Shown in pieces: positions 40,483 to 49,493 of a stretch of DNA of 64,000 nt. The notes under the pieces are model-generated. The model was given only the letters and a program-made list of their open reading frames with translations, was not told the DNA's origin and did not search any database. Origin of the DNA: Heterorhizobium halophytocola (GTDB lineage: Bacteria; Pseudomonadota; Alphaproteobacteria; Rhizobiales; Rhizobiaceae); NCBI RefSeq assembly GCF_017873095.1, contig NZ_JAGGJU010000005.1:1-64000 (forward strand), written 5' to 3'. Position numbers and translations under genes: made by a program. How positions within the stretch are numbered: the stretch's first letter is position 1; the number at the start of each line of letters is the position of its first letter.

Positions 40483-41892
40483 TTGGACTGGCAGATCCTA
40501 TTCGACACGACCCGCGACAGGCTGGACTATCTGCTGCTCAACAAATGGGCCGCCTACCAGATCGCCATCATCGCCGCAGGCTTCATCTTCGCCAAACTGA
40601 TCGCCCGTATCCTCGAGCCCTATATCGAGGAGCGGGCCCGGGCGATCAAGGGCAATCCGGATCTGCTGCGCATCGTCATCGCCTTCATGCGCCGGCTGCA
40701 CTGGCTGTTCTTCATCCTATGGCTCACCGGCGCCGATCTGTTGATGAAGGAAATGACCTGGCCCAGCCGCTCGTGGATGCTGTCCAAGGCATTGCCCCTG
40801 GCGACAGCCTGGCTGATCGTCGCTGTGCTCACGCGGGTCATCCGCAACCGCGCCTTCGCCCGCTTTGTCGCCCTCTGCACCTGGACCTATCTGGCGCTCA
40901 ATCTGCTCGGCCTCGACGCTCCGGCCGTGCGGGGGCTGGATTCCGTCGCCATCTCGCTCGGTGCCATGCGCATCTCCCTGATGTCGGTGATCAAGGGGCT
41001 GATCATCACCACGGCACTGGTCTGGGTGGCGGTCTTTCTCGGCAATGTGCTGTCCCACCAGGTCGATCGGCTGGACGACATCTCGCCGTCCTTCCGCGTG
41101 CTGCTCGGCAAGTTCGTCAAGATCGCGCTGATCCTGCTGGCCGGCATGCTGGCGCTGTCGGCCACCGGCATCGACCTGACGACCCTGACGGTGTTTTCCG
41201 GCGCCGTCGGCGTCGGCCTGGGTTTCGGCCTGCAAAAGGTGGTGTCCAACTTCATCTCCGGCATCATCATCCTGATGGACAAGTCGATCAAGCCGGGTGA
41301 CACCATATCGCTCGGCGACACGTTTGGCTGGATCCGCGAATTGCGCGCCCGCTTCGTCTCGGTGATCACCCGGGACGGCCGCGAATACCTGATTCCGAAC
41401 GAGGACTTCATCACCCAGCAGGTGATCAACTGGTCGTTCTCCAGCGAATATGTCCGCATCGACGTCGATTTCGGCGTCGCCTATACCAGCGATCCGCATG
41501 AAGTGGTGCGGATCGCCACCGAGACCGCCAAGGATATCCCGCGCGTCTCCACCTATCGCGCCCCCGTCTGCTGGCTCACCGCCTTCGGCGCCTCCTCGCT
41601 CGACTTCAAGCTCAGGTTCTGGATCGCGGATCCGGCCAACGGGCTGACCAATGTGCGCGGACAGATCCTGCTTGCCCTGTTCGACGCCTTCAAGGACGCC
41701 GGCATCGCCATCCCCTTCCCGCACCGCGAGGTGATCATGAAGACGCCGGTGGAGGTGAAGTTGGGGGAGCAGCCCGGACAAGCGCCCGGAACCGCGGCCA
41801 CCTCGACGGCAAGTACCTCGGCCACCAAGGAGGGTGCCGTCGCCCCGCGCAAGCCGAGAACGCGAAAGCCATCCGCAAAAAAGCAGCCTTGA
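40483..41892 (+). CDS. MscS-family mechanosensitive ion channel
   Basis: 469 aa from the TTG at 40483, with AGGAG seven bases upstream; a longer in-frame reading to 40330 lacks a start signal. Five or six membrane segments lie in the first 270 residues. The pore-lining helix and the MscS signature follow (TLTVFSGAVGVGLGFGLQKV, then NFISGIIILMDKSIKPGD), the beta domain after that, and a C-terminal alpha/beta domain (IPFPHREVIM). The tail is Ala/Thr/Lys-rich. It opens under membrane tension to release solutes after osmotic downshock. It is larger than E. coli MscS (286 aa), as expected for a YbdG/YnaI-like member. Confidence 0.88.
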   Translation: MDWQILFDTTRDRLDYLLLNKWAAYQIAIIAAGFIFAKLIARILEPYIEERARAIKGNPDLLRIVIAFMRRLHWLFFILWLTGADLLMKEMTWPSRSWMLSKALPLATAWLIVAVLTRVIRNRAFARFVALCTWTYLALNLLGLDAPAVRGLDSVAISLGAMRISLMSVIKGLIITTALVWVAVFLGNVLSHQVDRLDDISPSFRVLLGKFVKIALILLAGMLALSATGIDLTTLTVFSGAVGVGLGFGLQKVVSNFISGIIILMDKSIKPGDTISLGDTFGWIRELRARFVSVITRDGREYLIPNEDFITQQVINWSFSSEYVRIDVDFGVAYTSDPHEVVRIATETAKDIPRVSTYRAPVCWLTAFGASSLDFKLRFWIADPANGLTNVRGQILLALFDAFKDAGIAIPFPHREVIMKTPVEVKLGEQPGQAPGTAATSTASTSATKEGAVAPRKPRTRKPSAKKQP

Positions 41893-41894
41893 AC

Positions 41895-41914
41895 GTAACG
41901 CCATATGTAGTTAC
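41895..41914. promoter_or_regulatory. Candidate operator of the brnTA pair
   Basis: GTAAC (41895-41899) and GTTAC (41910-41914) are inverted arms 10 bases apart, between a TTGAAC (41889-41894) and the brnT start. BrnA-type antitoxins bind such palindromes and repress their own operon; the site here is inferred. Confidence 0.4.
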
Positions 41915-41920
41915 ATTTCC

Positions 41921-42226
41921 ATGATCTTTGAATGGGACGACGCCAAGAACAGGGTCAATCGGGCAAAGCACGGCCTGTGGTTCGAAGAAGCCGCTGAGAT
42001 CTTCAACGGGCCGATGCTCAGCTATCGGGACCTACGCTTCGACTACGGCGAGGATCGCACGATTTCCATCGGCGCGATTGCCGACGTCGTACTCGTGGTC
42101 GTCGTCCACACGGACAGAGCCGGCGTGATCCGGATCATCTCCGCCCGGCTGGCAAATCGCAAGGAAAGGACGCTCTATCGTGCCTCTCTCGCAGAAAAGA
42201 CTGGAAGACCTGAAGAATCGCGCTGA
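41921..42226 (+). CDS. brnT: BrnT-family ribonuclease toxin
   Basis: 101 aa from ATG 41921 (MIFEWDDAKNRVNRAKHGL). The family pattern is plain: FEWD..K...N..KHG, FEEA.EIFNGP, and the end RIISARLANRKERTLY with the catalytic-type Arg and the E/R pair. BrnT has a RelE-like fold and stops translation by cutting RNA; it is held inactive by BrnA. No Shine-Dalgarno is visible before the ATG. Its 3' end overlaps brnA by 47 bases, so the two are co-translated. The unit lies 28 bases after the MscS gene. Confidence 0.9.
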   Translation: MIFEWDDAKNRVNRAKHGLWFEEAAEIFNGPMLSYRDLRFDYGEDRTISIGAIADVVLVVVVHTDRAGVIRIISARLANRKERTLYRASLAEKTGRPEESR

Positions 42227-42428
42227 AGAGCGAATTGACTACAGCGAGATCCCGGAGCTAGACGAAGCCTTCTTCCGTCATGCCCGTCTGGTGACCCCCG
42301 GTCCCAAGCGGCAGATTACCCTGCGGCTGGACAATGATGTCCTCGAATGGTTTCGCGCCCAGGGCGAGGGATACCAGACGCGGATGAACGCCGTGCTGAA
42401 GGCCTATATGCTTTCTCAAAAAGATTAA
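42180..42428 (+). CDS. brnA: BrnA-family antitoxin
   Basis: 82 aa from a GTG start inside brnT. The C-terminal half is the BrnA ribbon-helix-helix-type DNA-binding region (KRQITLRLDNDVLEWFRAQG, then YQTRMNAVLKAYM). The N-terminal half (YSEIPELDEAFFRHARL) is the part that wraps the toxin. It neutralises BrnT and represses the promoter. Toxin-first order with an overlap is usual for this family, so the antitoxin level depends on translation through the toxin gene. Confidence 0.9.
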   Translation: MPLSQKRLEDLKNRAEERIDYSEIPELDEAFFRHARLVTPGPKRQITLRLDNDVLEWFRAQGEGYQTRMNAVLKAYMLSQKD

Positions 42429-42449
42429 GCGCGCCCCCGAAACGCAAAC

Positions 42450-42467
42450 CGGCGCCCTCGGGCGCCG
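42450..42467 (-). terminator. Hairpin after gatA
   Basis: CGGCGCC-CTCG-GGCGCCG forms a perfect 7-bp stem with a tetraloop. On the minus strand it is followed by GTTTGCGTTT. It probably ends gatA transcription. Confidence 0.55.
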
Positions 42468-42495
42468 ATTGACTACTCAGGCATAACCTACTGTT

Positions 42496-43980
42496 TTACC
42501 ACCACTTTGCCGGCGTAAACTTGCCGGCGGCCTGCTCGATGGCGAAGGCGGTCTTGAACAGGGTTTCTTCCTCGAACGGCTTGCCGATCAGCTGCAGGCC
42601 GAGCGGCAGGCCCTTGTCGTCGAGGCCGGCGGGTACCGAAATGCCCGGCAGGCCGGCCATGTTGACGGTCACGGTGAAGACGTCGTTCAAATACATCTTG
42701 ACCGGGTCCGCGGCGAGCTCCTTGTCGCCGATGGCGAAGGCCGACGACGGTGTCGCGGGCGTCAGGATCGCATCGACGCCGGCCGCAAAGACCTGCTCGA
42801 AGTCACGCTTGATCAGCGTGCGGACCTTCTGGGCGCGCAGGTAATAGGCATCGTAATAGCCGGCCGACAGCACATAAGTGCCGATCATGATGCGGCGCTG
42901 GACTTCCTTGCCGAAACCTTCCGCACGGGTCTTTTCGTACATCTCGGCAATGTCCTTGCCGCCATCGACGCGCAGGCCGTAGCGCACGCCGTCGTAGCGG
43001 GCAAGGTTGGACGAGGCTTCGGCCGGAGCGACGATGTAGTAAGCCGGCAGAGCGTATTTCGTGTGCGGCAGGGAGATGTCGACGATCTCGGCACCGGCAT
43101 CCTTCAGCCAGGCCATGCCCTGCTTCCAGAGCTTTTCGATTTCCGCCGGCATGCCGTCCATGTGGTACTCCTTGGGAATACCGATCTTCATGCCCTTCAG
43201 CGACTGGCCAAGGGCTGCCTCATAGTCCGGCACCGGCAGGTCGACGGAGGTGGTGTCCTTGTCGTCGACGCTTGCCATCGATTTCAGCATGATCGCCGCG
43301 TCGCGCACGTCGCGGGCGATCGGGCCGGCCTGGTCGAGCGAGGAGGCAAAGGCAACCGTGCCCCAGCGCGAGCAGCGGCCATAGGTCGGCTTGATGCCCA
43401 CAGTGCCGGTGAAAGCGGCCGGCTGGCGGATCGAGCCGCCGGTATCGGTCGCCGTCGCACCGGCGCAGAGCTGAGCCGCAACGGCCGAGGCAGACCCGCC
43501 GGACGAACCGCCGGGCACCAACTGTTCGTTCGAGTTGGTGGCGCGCCAGGGGTTGGTCACCGGACCGTAGAACGAGGTCTCGTTCGACGAGCCCATGGCG
43601 AACTCGTCCATGTTGAGCTTGCCGAGCATGACGGCGCCGTCGTCCCAGAGATTCTGGGTTACGGTCGATTCATATTTCGGCTTGAAGCGGTTCAGGATGT
43701 TCGAGCACGCCTGGGTGTGCACGTCATAGGTGGCAAACAGGTCCTTGATGCCGAGCGGAATGCCTTCCAGCGCACCGGCCTTGCCGGCAGCGATCCGCGC
43801 GTCGGAGGCCTTGGCCATGCCGAGCGCCTTTTCCGGCGTCACGGTGACATAGGCATTCAGGCTGTCATTGGCCGCTTCGATCGCGCCGACATAGGCCTCG
43901 GTCAGCTCGACGGCCGTGATTTCCCTGGCGGTGAGTTTCGTGCGGGCTTCGGCAATGGTCAGGCGGGTCAGTTCGCTCAT
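42496..43980 (-). CDS. gatA: Asp-tRNA(Asn)/Glu-tRNA(Gln) amidotransferase subunit A
   Basis: 494 aa. The amidase-signature triad is Lys79 ([10 protein letters not shown]), cis-Ser159 ([12 protein letters not shown]) and the nucleophile Ser183 ([13 protein letters not shown]). The protein hydrolyses glutamine and feeds ammonia to GatB, which corrects Glu-tRNA(Gln) and Asp-tRNA(Asn). It ends with [13 protein letters not shown] and a short tail, as usual. It follows gatC by 77 bases in the same direction, so gatC-gatA form an operon. Confidence 0.96.
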   Translation of the reverse strand: MSELTRLTIAEARTKLTAREITAVELTEAYVGAIEAANDSLNAYVTVTPEKALGMAKASDARIAAGKAGALEGIPLGIKDLFATYDVHTQACSNILNRFKPKYESTVTQNLWDDGAVMLGKLNMDEFAMGSSNETSFYGPVTNPWRATNSNEQLVPGGSSGGSASAVAAQLCAGATATDTGGSIRQPAAFTGTVGIKPTYGRCSRWGTVAFASSLDQAGPIARDVRDAAIMLKSMASVDDKDTTSVDLPVPDYEAALGQSLKGMKIGIPKEYHMDGMPAEIEKLWKQGMAWLKDAGAEIVDISLPHTKYALPAYYIVAPAEASSNLARYDGVRYGLRVDGGKDIAEMYEKTRAEGFGKEVQRRIMIGTYVLSAGYYDAYYLRAQKVRTLIKRDFEQVFAAGVDAILTPATPSSAFAIGDKELAADPVKMYLNDVFTVTVNMAGLPGISVPAGLDDKGLPLGLQLIGKPFEEETLFKTAFAIEQAAGKFTPAKWW

Positions 43981-44057
43981 GATGTCGCTTCACTTTGAAA
44001 GGCTTTGGCGCCGGCTGGCGCCCGGATATCGGCGGATCGGTCGAAAGGCGCGCGGGC

Positions 44058-44345
44058 CTATTCGACGACCTTCGGCACGAGGAAGAAATTGCGGTCGGTC
44101 TCAGGCGCATTGGCGACGATATCGTCGGCCTTGCCGCCGTCGGTGACGGCGTCGATGCGCTTCTTCATCTCCATCGGGGTCACCGAGGTCATCGGCTCCA
44201 CACCCTCGACATCGACTTCCGACAGCTGCTCGACAAAGCCGAGGATGTCGTTCAGCTCGTTCATCATCTTCGGTGCGGCCTCATCGTCCAGCGCAATACG
44301 GGCCAGATGCGCGACGCGCTTCACGGTAGCGAGGTCAACGGACAT
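44058..44345 (-). CDS. gatC: Asp-tRNA(Asn)/Glu-tRNA(Gln) amidotransferase subunit C
   Basis: 95 aa from ATG 44345, with GGAG seven bases upstream; an ATG at 44351 is too close to that site, and 95 aa is the family's usual size. The sequence [20 protein letters not shown], then [19 protein letters not shown] and [14 protein letters not shown], is typical. GatC belts the GatA-GatB interface and stabilises GatA. It leads the gatC-gatA operon. Confidence 0.95.
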   Translation of the reverse strand: MSVDLATVKRVAHLARIALDDEAAPKMMNELNDILGFVEQLSEVDVEGVEPMTSVTPMEMKKRIDAVTDGGKADDIVANAPETDRNFFLVPKVVE

Positions 44346-44413
44346 AGACATTCTCCATCTCGATCATTGACCTCGCTATAAAGGCGCAAACCGCCCCGTG
44401 CAACGGGGTTTTG

Positions 44414-45118
44414 TCAGACGCTGTAGCGGTGGCCCACCTTGACCACTTCCACCTTGGTCGCCGAACCTTCCATTGCCTGGACGAACTTGTCGGCGTTCTG
44501 ATCGATGATTGGGAAGGTGCCGTAGTGGCAGGGCAGCACGGTCTTGAACTCGAAGAAGCGCTGGCAGGCGAGCGCTGCAACAGCACCGCCCATGGTGAAG
44601 CGGTCGCCGATCGGCACGAAACCGATTTCCGGCTGATGCAGTTCGTTGATCAGCGCCATGTCGGAAAAGATGTCCGTGTCGCCCATGTGGTAGACGGTCG
44701 GCTCGTCGTCGAAATGCAGTACCAGGCCGTTCGGGTTGCCGAGAGCGTGGGAGACGCCGTCCTCGGTGATCTGCGACGACGAATGCTTGGCATCGGTGAA
44801 GGTCACGGTAAAGCCGTCGAAATGGATGGTGCCGCCGGTATTGCCCGGCTCCAGCTTTTCGACGCCCTTGGTGCCGAGCCATGTCGCCAGATCGGCATTG
44901 GCAAGAACGGTGGCCCCGGTTTCCCTGGCGATGTCCACGGTGTCGCCGACATGGTCGCCGTGACCGTGGGTCAGCAGGATATGAGTGATGTCCTTGGTCA
45001 CCTCCTTGATATCCTGCCCCTCGAAGCTCGAATTGTGGGTGAGGAAAGGATCGATCAGGATGTTCGCCTTGGCGATCTCGATGCGAAAGGCGGCGTGGCC
45101 CAGCCAGGTGATGTTCAT
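44414..45118 (-). CDS. Metal-dependent hydrolase, UPF0173 / beta-lactamase-fold family
   Basis: 234 aa from ATG 45118 ([20 protein letters not shown]). The metallo-beta-lactamase signature is [14 protein letters not shown] near 55-68. Further metal ligands are probably the His in DAKHSSSQ, the Asp in HMGDTDIF near 150, and the His in LPCHYGTFP near 200. The close relatives are UPF0173 proteins, whose substrate is not established. It is unlinked to gatC (the stop is 68 bases from the gatC start, same direction) but could share a transcript. Confidence 0.88.
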   Translation of the reverse strand: MNITWLGHAAFRIEIAKANILIDPFLTHNSSFEGQDIKEVTKDITHILLTHGHGDHVGDTVDIARETGATVLANADLATWLGTKGVEKLEPGNTGGTIHFDGFTVTFTDAKHSSSQITEDGVSHALGNPNGLVLHFDDEPTVYHMGDTDIFSDMALINELHQPEIGFVPIGDRFTMGGAVAALACQRFFEFKTVLPCHYGTFPIIDQNADKFVQAMEGSATKVEVVKVGHRYSV

Positions 45119-45345
45119 CGGGGGTACTCCGTTTGGGAAGGATCTGGCCGGGAATATACTGCAGCTTGCCCCGAGGACAACCGCAGCACCGCCCGACATC
45201 CGCAAAGTCTGGCACTCGCCGGCTCGGCCTTCGAGTTGCGCGGCCGGGAACGCTGCTGTAAAGCCGGCCCAAGGCGACATTGCCGATGAAACGGCTTTTC
45301 TTTTATCGGACATCGGTCGCGCGGACGATCAGGAAAGAGTGCAGC

Positions 45346-45642
45346 ATGGCAGATGACGACTACGTCTATGACGAAGTGACCGGCGAATGGCGTCCGGCAT
45401 CGGAAATGGCAGCAGAAGCCGCCGCCGCATCGGCAGTGCAAGATGCCGCCGGCAATGTGCTGGCTGACGGCGATTCCGTCGTGCTGGTCAAGGATCTGAA
45501 GGTCAAGGGCGCCGGCCAGACGCTGAAACAGGGTACCGTGATCAAGTCGATCCGCCTCACCGACAACCCGGAAGAAGTCGACTGCCGCCACGATTCGATC
45601 AAGGGTCTGGTGCTCAGGACCGAGTTCGTACGCAAGCGCTGA
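45346..45642 (+). CDS. YjdM/PhnA-family protein lacking the zinc ribbon
   Basis: 98 aa from ATG 45346 with AGGAAAG upstream. The C-terminal domain (VQDAAGNVLADGDSVVLVKD, then LKVKGAGQTLKQGTVIK and HDSIKGLVLRTEFVRK) matches the PhnA/YjdM fold. The usual N-terminal zinc ribbon (two CxxC pairs) is replaced by an acidic start (MADDDYVYDEVTGEW), so no metal site remains. The old label alkylphosphonate utilisation is not supported by function. It precedes ruvX by 21 bases in the same direction. Confidence 0.85.
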   Translation: MADDDYVYDEVTGEWRPASEMAAEAAAASAVQDAAGNVLADGDSVVLVKDLKVKGAGQTLKQGTVIKSIRLTDNPEEVDCRHDSIKGLVLRTEFVRKR

Positions 45643-45663
45643 GCGCCTGAAGGGTAGACGATC

Positions 45664-46146
45664 ATGGCAACGCTCACCATCGAGGAACTGGCAGCTCATC
45701 TCGGGCCCGGCCTGGCGGTCGCCGGGCTCGATCTCGGCACCAAGACGATCGGACTTGCGATGTCGGATCTCGGTCGACGGTTTGCCTCGCCGCGTCCGGT
45801 GATCAAGCGGACGAAGTTCACCAAGGACGCAGAGGTGCTGCTTGCCTTCGCCGAGCGGGAAAAGGTCGCGGCCTTCGTCATCGGCCTGCCGATGAACATG
45901 GACGGTTCTGCCGGTCCGCGGGTTCAGGCAACGCGGGCCTTCGTCCGCTCGATGGCAGACAAGACCGATATTCCGTTTACCTATTGGGATGAGCGGCTGT
46001 CGACGGTGGCCGCCGAGCGGGCGCTTCTGGAGATGGACGTGTCGCGGGCCAAGCGTGCGGGCCGGATCGATTCGGCCGCCGCCAGCTTCATTCTTCAGGG
46101 CGCCTTGGACAGGCTCTCCATGCTCGGACCGGCAAGCTTGCGCTGA
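45664..46146 (+). CDS. ruvX: Holliday junction resolvase RuvX (YqgF family)
   Basis: 160 aa. The RNase H-like fold begins [19 protein letters not shown], with Asp as a catalytic metal ligand; [16 protein letters not shown] and [18 protein letters not shown] (with the acidic and Arg residues) follow, then [14 protein letters not shown]. The family processes the 5' end of pre-16S rRNA and was first proposed as a Holliday junction resolvase. The 3' end overlaps the convergent DUF6105 gene by 52 bases. Confidence 0.92.
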   Translation: MATLTIEELAAHLGPGLAVAGLDLGTKTIGLAMSDLGRRFASPRPVIKRTKFTKDAEVLLAFAEREKVAAFVIGLPMNMDGSAGPRVQATRAFVRSMADKTDIPFTYWDERLSTVAAERALLEMDVSRAKRAGRIDSAAASFILQGALDRLSMLGPASLR

Positions 46147-46436
46147 GCGTGCCCGGCGCTCGCCTGGCGGGCGGCCCACCATGCGGCGATCTCGCGGCGC
46201 TTGCGATAGGCGATGATGGCGAAGACGACAAGGCTGTCGAACAGGATGGCGCGGGCCACGAGCGGCGGGATGCTTTCCGGCGGCATGCCGAGGATATTGC
46301 CATAGACCGTGAACACCAGATCATGGGCCTGACGCGTCAGCATGAAGATGCCGAAATTGATGTCGTAGTAGGACAGACCGTACCACCCGCCGAGAATGAG
46401 GATCGGCACCGCCCACAAGATCAGGAACCACTTCAT
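46095..46436 (-). CDS. DUF6105 family membrane protein
   Basis: 113 aa. Membrane segments lie at about 4-22 ([19 protein letters not shown]) and 61-79 ([17 protein letters not shown]), with a basic tail (RKRREIAAW). The pattern [25 protein letters not shown] is the family hallmark; it is mainly rhizobial and of unknown function. The ATG overlaps the stop of a 51-aa membrane gene (ATGA), so the two are translated together. The 3' end overlaps ruvX on the other strand. Confidence 0.82.
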   Translation of the reverse strand: MKWFLILWAVPILILGGWYGLSYYDINFGIFMLTRQAHDLVFTVYGNILGMPPESIPPLVARAILFDSLVVFAIIAYRKRREIAAWWAARQASAGHAQRKLAGPSMESLSKAP

Positions 46437-46588
46437 GCAGTCTCTCCTCCGGCCTGTTTATCCGTCCGCGCCAGGATGACGGAATTCACGGCCGCCATGG
46501 CCGTCAGCACGGTTGCAGGTACATTGATGTCCAGCGCCAGCACCGCGAAAAACGTCATCATGACAATCAGAAACACTATTCGAGACAC
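46433..46588 (-). CDS. 51-aa membrane protein coupled to the DUF6105 gene
   Basis: From a GTG at 46588, with GGGA about six bases upstream, a 51-codon frame reads VSRIVFLIVMMTFFAVLALD, then INVPATVLTAMAAVNSVILA, two hydrophobic segments with a short polar end. Its TGA overlaps the ATG of the DUF6105 gene. Translational coupling, the protein-like hydrophobic pattern and a CtrA-like site upstream support a real gene that simple length cut-offs miss. The function is unknown. Confidence 0.65.
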   Translation of the reverse strand: MSRIVFLIVMMTFFAVLALDINVPATVLTAMAAVNSVILARTDKQAGGETA

Positions 46589-46609
46589 GTGGGTTCCCAA
46601 TCGCCTTGG

Positions 46610-46679
46610 TTAACAAATCATTAATCCAACATGGAGCGCAAGGGCCCCCATCTCAACTTAATCCCGTCGGTATGGTTAA
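46610..46679 (-). promoter_or_regulatory. CtrA-type binding sites upstream of the two-gene membrane operon
   Basis: A full TTAA-N7-TTAA site (TTAACAAATCATTAA, 46610-46624) lies 22 bases before the GTG of the 51-aa gene, and an inverted TTAACCAT half-site lies at 46672-46679. CtrA is the cell-cycle regulator of this bacterial group. The sites also lie upstream of the divergent AEC transporter gene. Confidence 0.5.
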
Positions 46680-46796
46680 CGGCGGCGCGGTCATCCACAG
46701 GCACCTTGACACCGCATGGCAACATCCGCAGGGTCGAGACCCACTCGCAGCGCCGCCGGCGCCCTCGCCCGTTCCACCTTTTCCCAGGATTTTCTG

Positions 46797-47732
46797 ATGC
46801 TCGGCATGTTCGAAAGCATCCTGCCCGTCTTTCTGGTCGTGGTGGCCGGCGTCGTTTTGAAGCGGCTGCCGGTCATCTCCGCCAGCTTCTGGGACGGGCT
46901 CGACCAGTTCGGCTACTATGTGCTGTTTCCAGCCCTGCTGTTCGAAACGCTGGCAAGGGCCGATTTTGCCGCCATGGCCTCGGGCAGTGTCGTGCTCACG
47001 GCCGTCGCCGCCTTCCTGGCCATGATCGTCATGACACTTGCGATCTGGCCGATCGCCCGACGCGCCGGCATGGCGGCCCCCTCGTTCAGCACGCTCTTCC
47101 AGACCGCCACGCGGTGGAACGGCTTCATGGCGCTTGCGCTTGCCGAGAAGATCGCCGGGCACACCGGCCTCACCGTCGTGGCCGTGGTGATGGCCGCGAT
47201 CGTCATTCCGACCAATATCGTCAATGTCGCGGTGGTCACCTGGTTCAGCGGCGCCGATCGCGATCCGAGAGCCCTATTGGTCAAGATCTTCACCAACCCG
47301 ATCATCATCGGCGGCCTGCTGGGCGTCATCGTCAATGCCTCCGGCATTGCGGTCTACGCACCGGTCATGACGGCCATAGACCTCGTCGCGCGATCGGCTC
47401 TCGGTCTCGGCCTGATCATGGTGGGTGCCGGGCTCAGGGTCTCCGATGCCTTGAAGCCGCAGCCTGCCGTGGTGCTGTCGACGGCGCTGAAGCTGCTGGT
47501 GTTTCCGGCGGTGATGCTGGCGATCGGACTTGCGGCCGGCCTTTCCGGGGACATTCTGCTGATGCTGGCCCTCAGCGCCGGGGTGCCGACCGCGATGAAC
47601 GGCTACGTGCTGGCAAAGCAATTGGGCGGCGATGCGCCGCTCTATGCAGCGACGACGACGGTGCAGACCATCGCCGCCTTCTTCTCCATCCCGCTGGTGC
47701 TGAAGCTGGCCGCCTATGCTACCGGCGGATAA
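46797..47732 (+). CDS. AEC-family (auxin efflux carrier-like) transporter
   Basis: 311 aa from ATG 46797, with AGGA eight bases upstream; the longer reading to 46716 has a poor N terminus. About ten membrane segments in two sets of five, as in the family. The conserved polar residue blocks are FPALLFETLARADF near 43-56 (first half) and LIMVGAGLRVSDAL near 205-218, with ALSAGVPTAMNGYVLA in the second half. Family members export auxin or import dicarboxylates such as malate or malonate; the substrate here is unknown. It is convergent with the acyl-CoA dehydrogenase gene and overlaps it by 19 bases. Confidence 0.85.
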   Translation: MLGMFESILPVFLVVVAGVVLKRLPVISASFWDGLDQFGYYVLFPALLFETLARADFAAMASGSVVLTAVAAFLAMIVMTLAIWPIARRAGMAAPSFSTLFQTATRWNGFMALALAEKIAGHTGLTVVAVVMAAIVIPTNIVNVAVVTWFSGADRDPRALLVKIFTNPIIIGGLLGVIVNASGIAVYAPVMTAIDLVARSALGLGLIMVGAGLRVSDALKPQPAVVLSTALKLLVFPAVMLAIGLAAGLSGDILLMLALSAGVPTAMNGYVLAKQLGGDAPLYAATTTVQTIAAFFSIPLVLKLAAYATGG

Positions 47733-49366
47733 AGCAGGTCAAGCACGTAGCGGGCGTCGAAACGGCCGTCGAGCACGCCGTAGGTATGGCGCCAACCGCC
47801 GGCAAGACGGGTTTCCAGGAACGAGTCGGCAATCTTTCCGGCCCCCAGCCTGTAGAGTTCGGCGGAGGCGCCGGCGAGTGCCAGCTGTTCGATCAGCAGG
47901 CGGGCCGAACCTTCGTCACGCTCGCACAGCGCGGTCGCCGCCCGCAACACCTCGACGGTCTTCTTGCCGGAGGGGCCGAGATCCCGCTCGAAGCCCTCGA
48001 ACAGCATCTCGAAGAGATCCTTGCCACGGTTCAGCACCCGCATCACGTCGAGCGCCATGACATTGCCGGAGCCTTCCCAGATCGCGTTGACCGGCGCCTC
48101 GCGGTAATGCCGCGCGATCGGGCGCTCCTCGACATAGCCGGAGCCGCCGAGGCATTCCATCGCCTCGTAGATCAGTGCCGGCGCGATCTTGCAGACCCAG
48201 TATTTGACGACCGGCGTCATGATGCGCGCATAGGCAGCGTCGGCCGGATTGTCGCGCGCCCGGTCGAAGGCCTCGGCAAGACGGAAGGCCAGCGCCGTGG
48301 CTGCTGCGACATCGAGCGCCATGTCGGCCATCACCCGCCCCATGATCGGCTGGTCTATCAGATAGGTGCCGAATACCTTGCGGCCCCGCGCATGATGCAC
48401 GGCCTCGGCCATCGAGGCCCGCATGATGCCGGCCGATGCCAGTGCGCAATCGAGACGGGTCAGCGTCACCATGTCGAGAATGGTGCGGACACCCTCGCCC
48501 GGCTCGCCCAGCTGGTAGGCCATGGCCCCGTCGAATTCGACCTCCGCGGAGGCATTGGACCGGTTGCCGATCTTGTCCTTCAACCGCTGGAATTCCAGCC
48601 CGTTGGCCGAGCCGTCTTCCAACAGGCGCGGCACCAGGAAGCAGCCCATGCCGTCATTCGTCTGGGCCAGCATGACGAAGGCGTCGCTCATCGGCGCCGA
48701 CATGAACCACTTGTGGCCCTTGAGACGGTAGATCCCCTCGCCTGCCCGCTCCGCACGGCTGGTATTGGCACGGACATCCGTGCCGCCCTGCTTTTCCGTC
48801 ATCCCCATGCCGAGCGTGATCGCGCTCTTCTGCATCGGCGGCTTGTTGGACGAATCATATTTGCGCGACAGGATTTTCGGCGCCCATTCGCGCTGGACAT
48901 GCGGCGATGCAGCAAGGGCGGCCACCGAGGCGCTGGTCATCGTCAGCGGGCAGAGATGACCACATTCGAGCTGAGCGGTCAGGAAGAAGCGGACGGCGCG
49001 CGACTTGTGCTCCTGCCCCTTGCCGCTCGCCTCGCCTTCCCAGACCGACGAATGCAGGCCGATCGACATCGAGCGGCGCATCAGCGCATGCCAGGCCGGA
49101 TGGAATTCGACGATATCAAGCCGCTCGCCGCGCACGCCATGAGTGCGCAGCTGCGGCGGGCTCTGGTTGGCCATGCGGGCCAGTTCCTGGGCCTCGTGGG
49201 AGGTCACATAGCGGCCGAGAGCGTCGAACTCGTCCTTCAACCCGCGTGGCAGGCCGGAGGCGAGATCCACGAGCAGCGGATCGGTACGAAAGGCATTGAC
49301 GCCGGCCCAGGGCTTGGGCTGGTTCAGCTCGGCGAATTTGTCCTCGGACCGGTTCATGTCACTCAT
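47714..49366 (-). CDS. AidB-like acyl-CoA dehydrogenase
   Basis: 550 aa. The AidB-type blocks are GMGMTEKQGGTDVRANTSRA, the KGHKWFMSAPMSDAFVMLAQ segment, LKDKIGNRSNASAEVEFD and AMECLGGSGYVEERPIARHY. The catalytic-type Glu is less certain, as in AidB. FAD binding is expected. E. coli AidB is part of the adaptive response to alkylation and binds DNA through its C-terminal domain. The protein has the long AidB-type C-terminal region, so a role in alkylation protection is possible, but plain acyl-CoA dehydrogenase activity is not excluded. It is divergent from pyrB. Confidence 0.83.
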   Translation of the reverse strand: MSDMNRSEDKFAELNQPKPWAGVNAFRTDPLLVDLASGLPRGLKDEFDALGRYVTSHEAQELARMANQSPPQLRTHGVRGERLDIVEFHPAWHALMRRSMSIGLHSSVWEGEASGKGQEHKSRAVRFFLTAQLECGHLCPLTMTSASVAALAASPHVQREWAPKILSRKYDSSNKPPMQKSAITLGMGMTEKQGGTDVRANTSRAERAGEGIYRLKGHKWFMSAPMSDAFVMLAQTNDGMGCFLVPRLLEDGSANGLEFQRLKDKIGNRSNASAEVEFDGAMAYQLGEPGEGVRTILDMVTLTRLDCALASAGIMRASMAEAVHHARGRKVFGTYLIDQPIMGRVMADMALDVAAATALAFRLAEAFDRARDNPADAAYARIMTPVVKYWVCKIAPALIYEAMECLGGSGYVEERPIARHYREAPVNAIWEGSGNVMALDVMRVLNRGKDLFEMLFEGFERDLGPSGKKTVEVLRAATALCERDEGSARLLIEQLALAGASAELYRLGAGKIADSFLETRLAGGWRHTYGVLDGRFDARYVLDLLYPPVA

Positions 49367-49493
49367 AACGCCCTTCTAACGCAAACTGATTCTCTATTAC
49401 ATGGTGAAATAGAGGGCTATCCACATAGCACAAGCTTGCCGCCGCCATCGTCACTCTTTATAGAGCGCATGACTTTCCCCGGAGGACAACCAT

